A model generated the notes under the pieces. That model was not told where the DNA came from. It worked only from the letters and a program-made list of their open reading frames with translations, and did not search any database. Shown piece after piece: positions 1 through 8,940 of a stretch of 64,000 nt of DNA (position 1 is the stretch's first letter; each line of letters begins with the position of its first letter). The stretch is taken from NCBI RefSeq assembly GCF_026642255.1, contig NZ_CP113264.1:2294001-2358000 (forward strand), read 5' to 3'. This stretch comes from Streptomonospora nanhaiensis. GTDB taxonomy: Bacteria > Actinomycetota > Actinomycetes > Streptosporangiales > Streptosporangiaceae. The position numbers and the translations under genes were made by a program.

Positions 1-1
1 G

Positions 2-1405
2 CGGGGCCTCCTCGACGACCTCGACCCCACCAGCCACAACGGTCCCGGGAACACGGGCTTCCTCGCGGGGACGCTCGGCGGCTTCGTGCTCGGCGCGGGC
101 GGCTACCTCGTCTGGCGCCGCCTGCGCCGGGGCGCGCTCGGCGCAGGCGGCGTCGCGGTCGTCACCGGCACCGCCGCGGCGACCGTCGTCCTGGCCGGGG
201 CGGTGTCCCTCGCCCCGCTCGCCCACGTCGTCAGCGTCCCGGAGGGCGGTGCCGAGGTCCTCTCCCCCCGGGAGGAGGCGTTCTCCTCCCCGCCCTACGT
301 GGTGTCCACGGCCAGGGTGGAGCAGATCGCCCGGGAACTGGAGGAGAACACCGCGCCCCTCTACGTCGACCCCCGCACCCCGCTCCCCCTGGACGGCCTG
401 GCGGCGACGGCCGAGCGCCTCGCCGACGCCCCCGTCCCGGTGCGCGCGCTGGTCCTGCCCATGGACTCCGCCGACGAGTTCAGCGGCGACCCCGAGGTCC
501 TGGCCCACGCCCTGGCCTCCGTCAGCGGTGAGGACGCCGTCTACCTCGTCGCCGGCCACCGGTACGCGGAGGAGGGGGTCCGCGTCTCAGCGTCCCCCGT
601 CGGCCTCGGGACCGTGGACTCCTACGAACTGTGGAGCGCCACCTCCGAGATCGAGGAGCCGAGCCCGGCCCTGGCGCTGGACGCCGCCCTCGACGCGCTG
701 GAGGGCGTCGAGGTGGGCGAGGGCGCGTACGTCGGGACGCCGTACTTCATGGACTCCGGCATCGAGCCCCCCGGGCCGCGCGTGCCGCGCTACTTCGACG
801 GGGGCTTCCCCGTGGGGGTGGTGCTCCTCGGCCCGCTGGCCTTCCTGGCCCTGGTCGGCGCGGTGGCCCTCACACGGCTGCTCGTCCGCCGGCCCCTCCG
901 GGACCACGCGACCGGTCCGCGGGCCCTGCGCCGGATGGCGCTGCGCGAGAGCGGAGCGCTTCGCAAGGTGTTGGACTCGGACCGGGCCGGCGAGATCCCC
1001 CGCGAGCTGATGCCGCAGGCGGAGGCGGTGCTCATCGCCATGGAGCACGACCCGGACGACCTCGACCACGTCGGCGCCGTCGTCGTCTCGCGACGGGTCA
1101 TGGCCGCCCTGGAGGACCCCGGGGGAAACGTCGGCCGCGCCCCGTGCAGGGTCAACCCGCTGCACGGGCCCTCCACATCCTCCCAGCGGTCGCGCGTGGC
1201 GGAGGGGAGCGTGCCCATGTGCGCGTCCTGCGCGCGGGCGGACGAGGCGGCGCGCGCCGCCAGGGTCCTGCACGTCCGGGACCGCCTGGGCGGGAGACTG
1301 TCCTACCTGTCGCTGGACGACCGCGCGTGGGTCCGGCACCACTTCGGGGCCGAGCGCCCCGCACGCATGGCCGAGAGACTCCTGGAGGAGATCGATGCCC
1401 GCTGA
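2..1405 (+). CDS. Membrane protein with C-terminal cysteine motif (5' end outside window)
   Basis: I do not recognise a named family. The frame is open to the left edge, so the true start lies outside; the GTG at 86 is only the first start codon visible. At least 467 residues are seen. Two hydrophobic segments come first, then about 190 residues of probable extracytoplasmic domain (containing LYVDPRTPLPLD), a third membrane segment (VGVVLLGPLAFLALVG) and a tail of about 180 residues. The tail contains CRVNPLHG and, about 20 residues on, CASC, which looks like a metal-binding pair of cysteine knuckles. The next gene has the same architecture and starts 11 bases before this stop, so the two are probably translationally coupled paralogues. 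That this is a gene is well supported; its function is unknown. Confidence 0.75.
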   Translation, partial: RGLLDDLDPTSHNGPGNTGFLAGTLGGFVLGAGGYLVWRRLRRGALGAGGVAVVTGTAAATVVLAGAVSLAPLAHVVSVPEGGAEVLSPREEAFSSPPYVVSTARVEQIARELEENTAPLYVDPRTPLPLDGLAATAERLADAPVPVRALVLPMDSADEFSGDPEVLAHALASVSGEDAVYLVAGHRYAEEGVRVSASPVGLGTVDSYELWSATSEIEEPSPALALDAALDALEGVEVGEGAYVGTPYFMDSGIEPPGPRVPRYFDGGFPVGVVLLGPLAFLALVGAVALTRLLVRRPLRDHATGPRALRRMALRESGALRKVLDSDRAGEIPRELMPQAEAVLIAMEHDPDDLDHVGAVVVSRRVMAALEDPGGNVGRAPCRVNPLHGPSTSSQRSRVAEGSVPMCASCARADEAARAARVLHVRDRLGGRLSYLSLDDRAWVRHHFGAERPARMAERLLEEIDAR

Positions 1406-2753
1406 GTTCCCGACCGCGCGGCACGCGGCACGGCTCCTGGCCGCCCTGGCCTGCGCGGGGCTGGTCACGGCCCCCCTGTCCGGGGCCCTCGCCCAGAACG
1501 GGAGCGGCGCCCCGGCGGACGGGGCCCCCGCGGAGAACCCCTCCCAGGAGATCGCCGACGCCCTGGACGAGTTCCCCGTGTACGTCGACCCGGTCTACGC
1601 CAACGCCATCCCCGAGGCCGAGCAGGAGCGGATCGCCGGGCTCATCGCGGAGTCCGACCTGGACCTGTACGTGATCGCGGTCCCCCTGGTGGAGGCCGAC
1701 CCCTGGAACGGTGACGTGGAGACCCTGGTCTCGGTGGTCCACGACCGCAGGGGCGCGCCGGCGGGCTCCTACCTCGCCGTGGACGACGACGTCTTCGGCA
1801 CGGACTTCGGCGGCGGTACCACCGCCCACTACTCCGCGCTCACCGCCTCCTACGCCACCGACTTCGACGGAACCGCGCTCGCCCAGCTGGACGTGGCGGT
1901 GGAGACCGCCCTGTCGGGCGACGCGGAGGGCGCCTACGACAGGGCCGTGGCCGGCTACGAGGAACGCAGCGGGACGGACCGGGGGTCGGGCCCCGCCTTC
2001 TCCGGAGGGGGCGGGTCGTCCGGCTCCGCGGGTGGCTGGCTGGTGGCGGGCACCCTGCTCCTCGGCGGGGTCCTGGTCGCGGTGATCGCCTACCCCCTGT
2101 ACCGCCGCACGTCCCAGGGCCTGGGGAGGCGGCGCTCCCGCGCGATCGCCCAGCACGCCGCGTTCGCCAACGCCGAGCGCGCGCAGCTGGAGGCCCTGGT
2201 GGAGCAGGGCGGGCAGGACCTCATCGAGGTCGGCGAGCGCCTGAGCCGCCTGGAGTCGGGCAGCGCCCCGGGGGAGAGGGCGCAGCAGCACCTGCGCGCC
2301 GCCCTGGACGCCCGCTCCGCCGCGGCCACGGTCCACGACAGGATGTCGGACGGCAACGCCGCCCTGCCCGACGCCGTGGGCGTGCTCGTCCTCCTGGACA
2401 TGGCGGAGGACGCCATCGACAACGCGGCCAGGGGATCGCGGGCGTCCGCCGTCCGGCGCCGCCACTGCTACGCCAACCCCCTGCACGGGACCGTCACCAA
2501 GGTGACCGCCTGGCGCGAGTTCGGCGGGACCCGCACCATCCGCGTCCCCCTGTGCGAGGAGTGCGCCAAGGCCGTCCGCGGACGCGTGCGCCCCGTCGTC
2601 CTGCCGGCCGAACACGAGGGCCGGACGGTCCCGTACTACGAGGTGCCCGCGAGCGACAGCGTGTGGGCGGCCACCGGGTACGGAACCCTCACCGACGACC
2701 TGGTCGAACGCATCCAGAGGGGCGACCACACGCGCAACGTCAGGTCCCGCTGA
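1395..2753 (+). CDS. Membrane protein with C-terminal cysteine motif, paralogue of preceding gene
   Basis: Protein of 452 residues, function unknown. Residues about 10-31 look like a signal peptide ending ALA-Q. An extracytoplasmic domain follows (VYVDPVYANAIPEAEQE, similar to LYVDPRTPLPLD in the upstream gene), then a glycine/serine-rich stretch and one membrane segment near residues 215-240 (WLVAGTLLLGGVLVAVIAYP). The cytoplasmic tail is helical and charged and contains CYANPLHG, then CEEC about 27 residues later, matching the CxxNPLHG...CxxC arrangement of the neighbour. The start overlaps the upstream stop by 11 bases. The tandem kinases downstream are in the same direction, so a membrane sensor-kinase relationship is possible, but nothing in the sequence proves it. 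Confidence 0.78.
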   Translation: MPAEFPTARHAARLLAALACAGLVTAPLSGALAQNGSGAPADGAPAENPSQEIADALDEFPVYVDPVYANAIPEAEQERIAGLIAESDLDLYVIAVPLVEADPWNGDVETLVSVVHDRRGAPAGSYLAVDDDVFGTDFGGGTTAHYSALTASYATDFDGTALAQLDVAVETALSGDAEGAYDRAVAGYEERSGTDRGSGPAFSGGGGSSGSAGGWLVAGTLLLGGVLVAVIAYPLYRRTSQGLGRRRSRAIAQHAAFANAERAQLEALVEQGGQDLIEVGERLSRLESGSAPGERAQQHLRAALDARSAAATVHDRMSDGNAALPDAVGVLVLLDMAEDAIDNAARGSRASAVRRRHCYANPLHGTVTKVTAWREFGGTRTIRVPLCEECAKAVRGRVRPVVLPAEHEGRTVPYYEVPASDSVWAATGYGTLTDDLVERIQRGDHTRNVRSR

Positions 2754-2924
2754 CCCCGTCCGCCCCACCGCGGGCCGGCTGTCCGGGTGCTCCCGCCGCC
2801 CCGGGCCGACGCCCCGGAACAGGGCGGCGACCGGATTCGGGACAGCCGGAACCTGGCTATAGTTCCCACGGGCCCGTCTCGGGTCATCCAGGGGGAAGCA
2901 CGACGACGAATCGAGGGCTGGACG

Positions 2925-5243
2925 GTGGACGACCTCCAGAACCAGGCCGGGGGCGCCGGGGCGGGAAGGTCATCGGGCCGGACCGTCGGCCACTACCGCC
3001 TCGTGCGCTCGTTGGGACGCGGGGGCTTCGGTGAGGTGTTCCTGGGGGAGGCCCCGGACGGGAGTCGTGCGGCCGTCAAGGTGCTGCACGCCACGTGGGC
3101 GGGCGACCCGGAGATGCGGCGCCGCTTCACCACCGAGGTGGAGCAGGCCCGCAGGGTGAGCGGTTTCTGCATCGCGGCGATCCTGGACGCCGATCCGGAG
3201 GCGGCGGAGCCGTGGATCGCGACCGAGTTCATCGACGGCCCCACCCTCCAGGCCGCCGTCGCCCACGACGGCCCCCGCACCGGGGTGGAACTGCACCGGC
3301 TGGCGATCTCCACCGCGACCGCGCTGGCGGCCATCCACGCGGCCGGTGTCGTGCACCGCGACCTGAAGCCGGACAACATCATGCTGGCCGCGGACGGTCC
3401 CCGGGTGATCGACTTCGGCATCGCCCGCGCCGTCGAGACCACCTCCGTGACCGCCAGCGGCGTGGTCGGGACGATCGGCTACATGGCGCCCGAGCAGCTG
3501 GAGGGGGCCCGGCTCACCTCGGCCGTGGACATCTTCTCGTGGGGGTCGGTGATGGTCTACGCCGCGACGGGCAAGGAGGCCTTCCACGGGCCCACCCAGG
3601 CCTCGCGCATCGCCCGCATCCTGGGCGGGGAGCCCGACCTGGGGCCCCTGGGCGAACCGCTGGCCGGAATCGTCCGTTCCTGCCTGGACAAGGACCCCGA
3701 CCGGCGCCCCGACGCCGCGACCCTCCTCAACCGGCTGATCTCCGCCCCGGCGAACGGCGGGCCCGCGCCCGGTACCGGTGCCCACGGGGCGTTCCCCGCC
3801 ACCGGGCGCCCGGAGGCCGCGCCCGACGGCGGCACCCGCGTCGGCGTGGAGCGCACCAGGATCGCCGGCGACGCGCCCCCGCAGGTCGACCCCACCAGGG
3901 TGGCCCCGCAGGCCCCCGTGGACCCCACCCGGGCCTACACCCGGTCGGCGCCGGACGCGGCGCGTGCGCACGCCGCCGGCCACGCGCCGCCCGCACCGGG
4001 GCACGCCTCCGGCGTCCGCGGGGGCCCGCCGCCCTACACGGCGCCGGGCACGCCCACGCCGCCGCCGTACCCCCCGCCGTTCCACCCGGGACCGCGGACC
4101 GGTGCGCCCGGCCTCCCCGCCCCCTCGACGTACCGTGAGGGCGGGGTGCCGCCGTACCACTTCCACGGCGTCCGCTTCACCGACCCCCGCGACCTCGCGG
4201 AGGCCATGCAGCAGAACTGGGGCTCCGCCGTCCAGGTCTTCCAGGACCCCGCCCAGCGCGCCGCGCTGGGCGCCTGGCTCGTCGACGACCTCGGCGACAC
4301 CGTCCTGGACCGGTCCCTCTTCCGCGGCCACGTCAACAACGACGCCAACCTGGCGCTCGCCTCGTTCATCGCGCAGCTGCGCCCCGACCTGCCGCCGGTC
4401 TTCCGGGGCCGGGGCGCCACCGTGGCCGAGCTCGGGGAGCTGTTCACCGACCCGCGCCCGCTCCTCACCGGCGCGCCCCTGGCCAACGAGATGGTGCTTC
4501 TGGCCAGGCCCGGTGTGCTCAGGATCCTGGGCGCCCACCACGGGGACGACTCCGGGGAGCTGACGCGGCTGGCGGACCGGCTCGACGAGGCCGAACGCGC
4601 CGGCAACGCCTTCCACGACCAGCTCACCTCCGAGCTCGAGGGGTGGCGCACGGCGCGCGTGAGCGTCAGCGCCGCCCTGATCCTCGCGTTCCTGCTGCAC
4701 CCGGAGCGGCTGGTGCCGCCCGGCGACGGCGGCGACAGGGGCGTGGGCGAGTGGATCGACATCCTCTGGGGCCGCGTCCGGAACGCCCCCGCCCCGGCCG
4801 ACGCCGGGTGCGCGGCCGTGGTCTACGGCGCGCTGCCCACCCTGCGGGCGCTCGCAGAGCAGCGCAGGCACTGGGAGGACCGCCACGGCACGGTCGGCGC
4901 CCGGCACGAGGCGCTGCGGCGCAAGGTCGACCTCCAGGAGAAGCTGGTCCTCGCGCTGAGGGTCTGCCGGTTCGCGGTGCTCGGCCTCCCGGCCGGGATC
5001 GTCATGGGGCTCGCGTCGGCGGACGGCACCCTGACCGGCCTGCTGGTGGTCGTCGGGGTCATGGGCGTGGCCGGAGTGGTCGGCGCGGGGACCGCCGTCC
5101 GCGTCGTCTCGGGCGGTCCCGCCCGGCGCCACCAGCGCTACCAGGAACTGAACGGGGTGGCGGCACAGCTGCCCCAGCTGACCACGGGGGTCACCCGCAT
5201 CAACGGCGATCTGCGGAAGGCGCGTGCGATCTGCGGGGTCTGA
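2925..5243 (+). CDS. Hanks-type serine/threonine protein kinase, membrane-anchored
   Basis: Protein of 772 residues from the GTG at 2925. This start is chosen because the second kinase begins with the same VDD sequence and a GAGGG lies upstream; the longer frame from 2787 is not needed. Kinase domain about residues 24-285: glycine loop GRGGFG (31-36), Lys52 in AVKVL, HRDLKPDN (144-151, Asp146 catalytic), DFG (163-165) and MAPEQ. All catalytic residues are present, so it should be active. A Pro/Ala/Thr-rich linker with repeated VDPTR-like motifs covers about 290-400; the threonines are possible phosphosites. A conserved C-terminal region (HFHGVRFTDPRDLAEAMQQ onward) and two membrane segments near residues 690-735 follow. 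That puts the kinase domain in the cytoplasm without an extracellular PASTA-type sensor. Substrates are unknown. Confidence 0.92.
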   Translation: MDDLQNQAGGAGAGRSSGRTVGHYRLVRSLGRGGFGEVFLGEAPDGSRAAVKVLHATWAGDPEMRRRFTTEVEQARRVSGFCIAAILDADPEAAEPWIATEFIDGPTLQAAVAHDGPRTGVELHRLAISTATALAAIHAAGVVHRDLKPDNIMLAADGPRVIDFGIARAVETTSVTASGVVGTIGYMAPEQLEGARLTSAVDIFSWGSVMVYAATGKEAFHGPTQASRIARILGGEPDLGPLGEPLAGIVRSCLDKDPDRRPDAATLLNRLISAPANGGPAPGTGAHGAFPATGRPEAAPDGGTRVGVERTRIAGDAPPQVDPTRVAPQAPVDPTRAYTRSAPDAARAHAAGHAPPAPGHASGVRGGPPPYTAPGTPTPPPYPPPFHPGPRTGAPGLPAPSTYREGGVPPYHFHGVRFTDPRDLAEAMQQNWGSAVQVFQDPAQRAALGAWLVDDLGDTVLDRSLFRGHVNNDANLALASFIAQLRPDLPPVFRGRGATVAELGELFTDPRPLLTGAPLANEMVLLARPGVLRILGAHHGDDSGELTRLADRLDEAERAGNAFHDQLTSELEGWRTARVSVSAALILAFLLHPERLVPPGDGGDRGVGEWIDILWGRVRNAPAPADAGCAAVVYGALPTLRALAEQRRHWEDRHGTVGARHEALRRKVDLQEKLVLALRVCRFAVLGLPAGIVMGLASADGTLTGLLVVVGVMGVAGVVGAGTAVRVVSGGPARRHQRYQELNGVAAQLPQLTTGVTRINGDLRKARAICGV

Positions 5244-5283
5244 CCCGATCCGCCCAGGCGGACACAACAGGAGAGGGAGAACC

Positions 5284-7005
5284 GTGGACGACCCTGGTCG
5301 TACCGCAGGGGACTACCGCCTCGTGCGCTCGTTGGGGCGCGGGGGCTTCGGTGAGGTGTTCCTGGGGGAGGCGCCGGACGGGAGTCGTGCGGCCGTCAAG
5401 GTGCTGCACGCCACGTGGGCGGGGGATCCGGAGATGCGGCGCCGCTTCACCGCCGAGGTGGAGCAGGCCCGCAGGGTGGACGGTTTCTGCATCGCGGCGA
5501 TCCTGGACGCCGATCCGGAGGCGGCGGAGCCGTGGATCGCGACCGAGTTCATCGACGGCCCCACCCTCCAGGCCGCGGTGAAGGGGGACGGGCCGCGCGC
5601 CGGCGTCGAGCTCCAGCGCCTCGCCGTCGGCACGGCCACCGCCCTCGCCGCGATCCACGCGGCCGGTGTCGTGCACCGCGACCTGAAGCCGGACAACATC
5701 ATGCTGGCCGCGGACGGTCCCCGGGTGATCGACTTCGGCATCGCCCGCGCCCTGGAGACCACCTCCGTGACCGCCAGCGGGATCATCGGCACGGTGGGCT
5801 ACATGGCGCCCGAGCAGCTGGAGGGGGAGCGCCTCACCTCGGCGGTCGACGTCTTCTCGTGGGGGTCGGTGATGGTCTACGCCGCGACGGGCAAGGAGGC
5901 CTTCCCCGGGCCGACCCAGGCCGCCCGCATCGCGCGCGTCCTCTCCGGGGAACCCGACCTCGACGGTGTGCCCGAGCCGCTCCGGGAGACCCTCCGGACC
6001 TGTCTGCTCAGGAGACCGGAGCACAGGCCCGACGCCAAGGTCCTGCTCCACCACCTCGTCACGGGCGATCCCCTGGCCGCACTCCCCGCGCCCCGGGCGG
6101 CGTCCGTCGAACCGGTCGGCGACGCCGTGCCCTCCGGGCCCGCGACCGAGGAGATGCTGTCGCGGTTCCGCGGCATCGAGGACCTGCGCAAGCTCTTCGA
6201 CGACCCCGGGCCCCTGCTCGCGGGTGATGCGGCGGCCGCCGAGTTCCGGCCGCTGGCCCGGCCCGCGGAGCTGCGGAGGATGGCGGAAATCGCCGGGGAC
6301 GGAGCGCTGTTCGCCCTCGCCCGGGACCTGGAGGAGGGCGAGCTCGTGGGGAACGGGTTCGTCCGCGAGCTGACCGGGAGCCTCGGCGGGTGGGAGGGCG
6401 GCCACCACCGTGTGGACCCGGCCCTGATCCTGACCTTCCTGCTCAACCCCGGGCTGGCGGTCCCGCCGGACCCCGGCGGCCTGCCGGGGGTCGGTGAGTG
6501 GACGCGGATCCTGTGGACCCGGGTGGAGTACGCCTCGGGCCCTCCGCGGGCCGGGCACGCGGCCGCGGTCTACGCGGTGGTCCCCACGGTGCTCGGGGTC
6601 GCCCACCGGCAGCGGCAGTGGCGGGAGCGCACCACGGCGGTGCGGGGCGAGGCCGACGGCCTGCGCGCGACGGTGCGCAGACAGGAGGCCTACGCGTTCG
6701 GCAAGGGCGTGCTGGGCGTCCTCGGGGCGGTGCTGGTCCTCGCGGCCTTCGCCCTCGTGGCCTGGGGGGAGGGCGTGGATCCGGGTCTCCTGTTCGTGGC
6801 GGCCACCGCCTGCGGGGCGGGCTGGCTGCTGCTGTTGCGCCTCGACTCCCGCGCGCACGGGGGGAGGGAGGAGCGCAGGGAGAGGCTGCGCCGTCTCGAG
6901 AACCTGCCGCTCCCCGCACTGGGGGCCGGGCTGCGGGCGATGGAGGAGGACCTGCGAAGGGCCAGGGAGATCTGCGCGCCCCGCCCGGGGGCGCCCGGCC
7001 GGTGA
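5284..7005 (+). CDS. Hanks-type serine/threonine protein kinase, second tandem copy
   Basis: Protein of 573 residues from the GTG at 5284, with the strong ribosome-binding sequence GGAGAGGGAG just upstream. Kinase domain about residues 10-270: GRGGFG (18-23), Lys39, HRDLKPDN (131-138) and DFG (150-152), all intact. It lacks the long proline-rich linker of the first kinase; the kinase domain runs almost straight into the shared C-terminal region (FRGIEDLRKLFDDPGPLL resembles VAELGELFTDPRPLL in the first copy). Two hydrophobic segments lie near residues 480-530. DNA of the kinase N-lobe and of the catalytic loop is nearly identical to the upstream gene even at silent sites, while the C-terminal halves have diverged. 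Only 40 bases separate the two genes, so they probably share a transcript. Confidence 0.92.
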   Translation: MDDPGRTAGDYRLVRSLGRGGFGEVFLGEAPDGSRAAVKVLHATWAGDPEMRRRFTAEVEQARRVDGFCIAAILDADPEAAEPWIATEFIDGPTLQAAVKGDGPRAGVELQRLAVGTATALAAIHAAGVVHRDLKPDNIMLAADGPRVIDFGIARALETTSVTASGIIGTVGYMAPEQLEGERLTSAVDVFSWGSVMVYAATGKEAFPGPTQAARIARVLSGEPDLDGVPEPLRETLRTCLLRRPEHRPDAKVLLHHLVTGDPLAALPAPRAASVEPVGDAVPSGPATEEMLSRFRGIEDLRKLFDDPGPLLAGDAAAAEFRPLARPAELRRMAEIAGDGALFALARDLEEGELVGNGFVRELTGSLGGWEGGHHRVDPALILTFLLNPGLAVPPDPGGLPGVGEWTRILWTRVEYASGPPRAGHAAAVYAVVPTVLGVAHRQRQWRERTTAVRGEADGLRATVRRQEAYAFGKGVLGVLGAVLVLAAFALVAWGEGVDPGLLFVAATACGAGWLLLLRLDSRAHGGREERRERLRRLENLPLPALGAGLRAMEEDLRRAREICAPRPGAPGR

Positions 7006-7018
7006 GTCCGCCGGCGTC

Positions 7019-7042
7019 CGCCGGAGCGGCGCCGCTCCGGCG
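7019..7042. terminator. Perfect 24-bp palindrome, bidirectional terminator
   Basis: CGCCGGAGCGGC followed directly by its reverse complement. It lies between the converging second kinase gene and the TetR gene. There is no T-run, as is usual for actinomycete terminators. Confidence 0.7.
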
Positions 7043-7152
7043 CGCTGAGCGCGGCGGCCTCGGCGGAGGCCGGGGCGCTCACGGTCGTCGACCGCCCGGC
7101 GCCTCCAGGGGGCTGCGTGCCGCCCGGGGGCGCGGGGCAGGGCCGACGGGGG

Positions 7153-7818
7153 TCACCCGGCCGCGGCGGACGGTCGCCCGGTCCAGGGCCTGGGGGAGCC
7201 CGGCGGGGCCAGGGCGTCCAGCCGGGCGGTGACGGCGGTGCGCGCCATCGCGTAGGGCGCGTCCCTGTCGTCCTCCAGCAGGGAGACCGCGTTGGCGGTG
7301 TCCAGGAACGCGCGCAGCTCGAAGGCGAGCAGCGCGGGATCGGCCCCGGGGACGAGCTCGCCCAGCTGTCGGGCGTCCTCGGCGGTCCGGGTGAGCAGGT
7401 CGCGCCACTCGCGGTGGGTCTCCACGAGGGCGTCGCGGACCCGGCCCGGGCGGGACTCGAACTCGGCGGTGACGGTGTAGAAGAAGCACCCGCCGGAGAA
7501 GACCCGGTCCCGGGAGTAGGCGAGCCAGTCCTCGCACAGCCGCCACAGGCGTTCGACGCCCGGCCGGGTGCGCAGCGCCTCGCGCACGACGTGGCGGACG
7601 AAGACCGCCCTGCCGGCCTCGACGGCGGCGAGCTGGAGCTCCTCCTTGGACCCGAAGTGCGCGAACACCCCGCTCTTGCTGATCCGCAGCTCCTTGGACA
7701 GCCGGCCCAGGGAGAGCCCCTCCAGGCCTTCCACCGAGGCGATGTCCACCGCGCGGTCCAGGACCGCCCGCCGGGTCTGGTCGCCCCGCTGCAGGCGGCC
7801 GTCGGTCCGGGTCGTCAT
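7153..7818 (-). CDS. TetR/AcrR-family transcriptional regulator
   Basis: Protein of 221 residues starting MTTRTDGRL at the ATG at 7818, preceded by GAGGAGGAG; the upstream in-frame start adds only nine residues and lacks this site. Residues about 10-60 form the TetR helix-turn-helix domain (RRAVLDRAVDIASVEGLEGL, then LSKELRISKSGVFAHFGSKE). The C-terminal two thirds is the helical ligand and dimer domain. The gene is divergent from an alpha/beta hydrolase, with a near-perfect 14-bp palindrome at 7922-7935 over the hydrolase promoter. Repression of the hydrolase and of itself, relieved by a small molecule, is the likely role; the ligand cannot be predicted. Confidence 0.92.
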   Translation of the reverse strand: MTTRTDGRLQRGDQTRRAVLDRAVDIASVEGLEGLSLGRLSKELRISKSGVFAHFGSKEELQLAAVEAGRAVFVRHVVREALRTRPGVERLWRLCEDWLAYSRDRVFSGGCFFYTVTAEFESRPGRVRDALVETHREWRDLLTRTAEDARQLGELVPGADPALLAFELRAFLDTANAVSLLEDDRDAPYAMARTAVTARLDALAPPGSPRPWTGRPSAAAG

Positions 7819-7892
7819 GCTCCTCCTCGGCTGGACTCGTCCCACGGGGGAGGTGAACGGTCGGTCGGGTACAAGGCGATCCTACTTGCCCC

Positions 7893-7935
7893 TTGACGGA
7901 AGCGACGTGCAAAACAAATAATACGATCGTTCGTA
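7893..7935 (+). promoter_or_regulatory. Promoter of the hydrolase with overlapping TetR operator
   Basis: TTGACG at 7893-7898 and AATAAT at 7917-7922 (18-bp spacer) make a plausible sigma-70 promoter. A 14-bp palindrome, TACGATCGTTCGTA at 7922-7935 (12 of 14 positions symmetric), overlaps the end of the -10 box and the predicted start site. It sits in an AT-rich gap between tetR and the hydrolase, which suits an operator for the adjacent TetR protein. Confidence 0.6.
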
Positions 7936-7976
7936 AAGTTTTCTGGATGCGGGCGTCCCGCGGAAAAGAGTCCACC

Positions 7977-8849
7977 GTGAACACAGCCCGTCTCGCGGGC
8001 GCGGCCGTCAACGCCGTCGCCCTCCCCGCCCCCGGCCTCGCGGGGGCCCTGGCGCGACGCCTGTGGGCCGACCCCCGCGGCCCGCGCCCGGTCGCCGCGG
8101 AGGACCTCGAACTCCACGGGAGCGCCCGGACGGAGTCCTTCGACGTCGGGAGGTGGAAGGTCGTCGCCTACGCCTGGGGCGACGGCGCCCGTCCCGTCCT
8201 GCTCGTCCACGGCTGGCGCTCCCGCGCCGCCCGCCTCGCGCCGGTGATCCGGCGCCTGCTCGAACTCGGCTACAGCCCCGTCTCGTGGGACGCGCCCGGC
8301 CACGGCTCCACGGGAGGCCCGGTGGGCACCGTCCTGGACGCCCGGGAGGCCATGCGCCTCCTCCAGGACCGGCACGGACACTTCGCGGCCGTGATCGGCC
8401 ACTCCCTGGGCGCGCTCTTCGCCGTCCACGCCCTGCGGGAGGGCCTGCGGGCCGACCGGGCGGTCCTGGTCTCGGGGGTGTCGGACTTCGGGTTCCTCGT
8501 CAGCTCCTTCTCGGGAGCCCTCGGACTGCGGCCCCGGGCCGTGGAGGCGCTGCGCAGGGCCGTCGAGCGCCACTACTTCGACGGGGACCCGACCGTGTGG
8601 ACCCGCTTCTCGGCCACGCACGCGCCGGAGTCGTTCGACCGGCCCGTGCTGCTCCTGCACGGCGAGGACGACGCCTACGTCCCGATCGGGGAGTCACTGC
8701 GCACCGCCGCCGCGCTCGGGGACCGGGCCCGGCTGGTGCGGACCCGCGGAACGGGCCACAGCGGCATCCTCGCCGACGAGGCAGTCCTCGGCCTGGTCGC
8801 CGGGTTCGTCGGAGGCGCTGCCGACCCCGCCCCCGCCCAGGGGGGCTGA
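7977..8849 (+). CDS. Alpha/beta-fold hydrolase
   Basis: Protein of 290 residues from the GTG at 7977 (GAAAAGAG upstream); an ATG at 7947 is an alternative that adds ten residues. Alpha/beta hydrolase features are complete: the oxyanion segment VLLVHGWRSRAARLAPVI, the nucleophile elbow GHSLG, an acid in HGEDDAYVP and the catalytic His in GTGHSGIL. No signal peptide is obvious, so it is probably cytoplasmic. The substrate cannot be told: esterase, lipase or haloperoxidase-like members share these motifs. Divergence from a TetR gene with an operator between them suggests an inducible detoxification or catabolic enzyme. Confidence 0.88.
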   Translation: MNTARLAGAAVNAVALPAPGLAGALARRLWADPRGPRPVAAEDLELHGSARTESFDVGRWKVVAYAWGDGARPVLLVHGWRSRAARLAPVIRRLLELGYSPVSWDAPGHGSTGGPVGTVLDAREAMRLLQDRHGHFAAVIGHSLGALFAVHALREGLRADRAVLVSGVSDFGFLVSSFSGALGLRPRAVEALRRAVERHYFDGDPTVWTRFSATHAPESFDRPVLLLHGEDDAYVPIGESLRTAAALGDRARLVRTRGTGHSGILADEAVLGLVAGFVGGAADPAPAQGG

Positions 8850-8899
8850 GACGGGGCGCCGGGCGTCCCGGCCCCGCCGTCCGGCCCGTCCCGGCGGGG

Positions 8900-8936
8900 G
8901 CGCGGGACGGGCCCGGCGGCGCCGACCGTCCCGCGC
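8900..8936. terminator. Hairpin between converging hydrolase and P-loop kinase genes
   Basis: Arms GCGCGGGACGG (8900-8910) and CCGTCCCGCGC (8926-8936), perfectly complementary over 11 bp, with a 15-nt GC-rich loop. Confidence 0.6.
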
Positions 8937-8940
8937 ACGG

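Noticed and set aside
2970..5267. A 765-codon open frame on the minus strand across the first kinase
   Set aside because: It is antisense to a gene with complete kinase motifs, and its translation is a low-complexity Gly/Arg/Asp/Val mixture typical of shadow frames in high-GC DNA.
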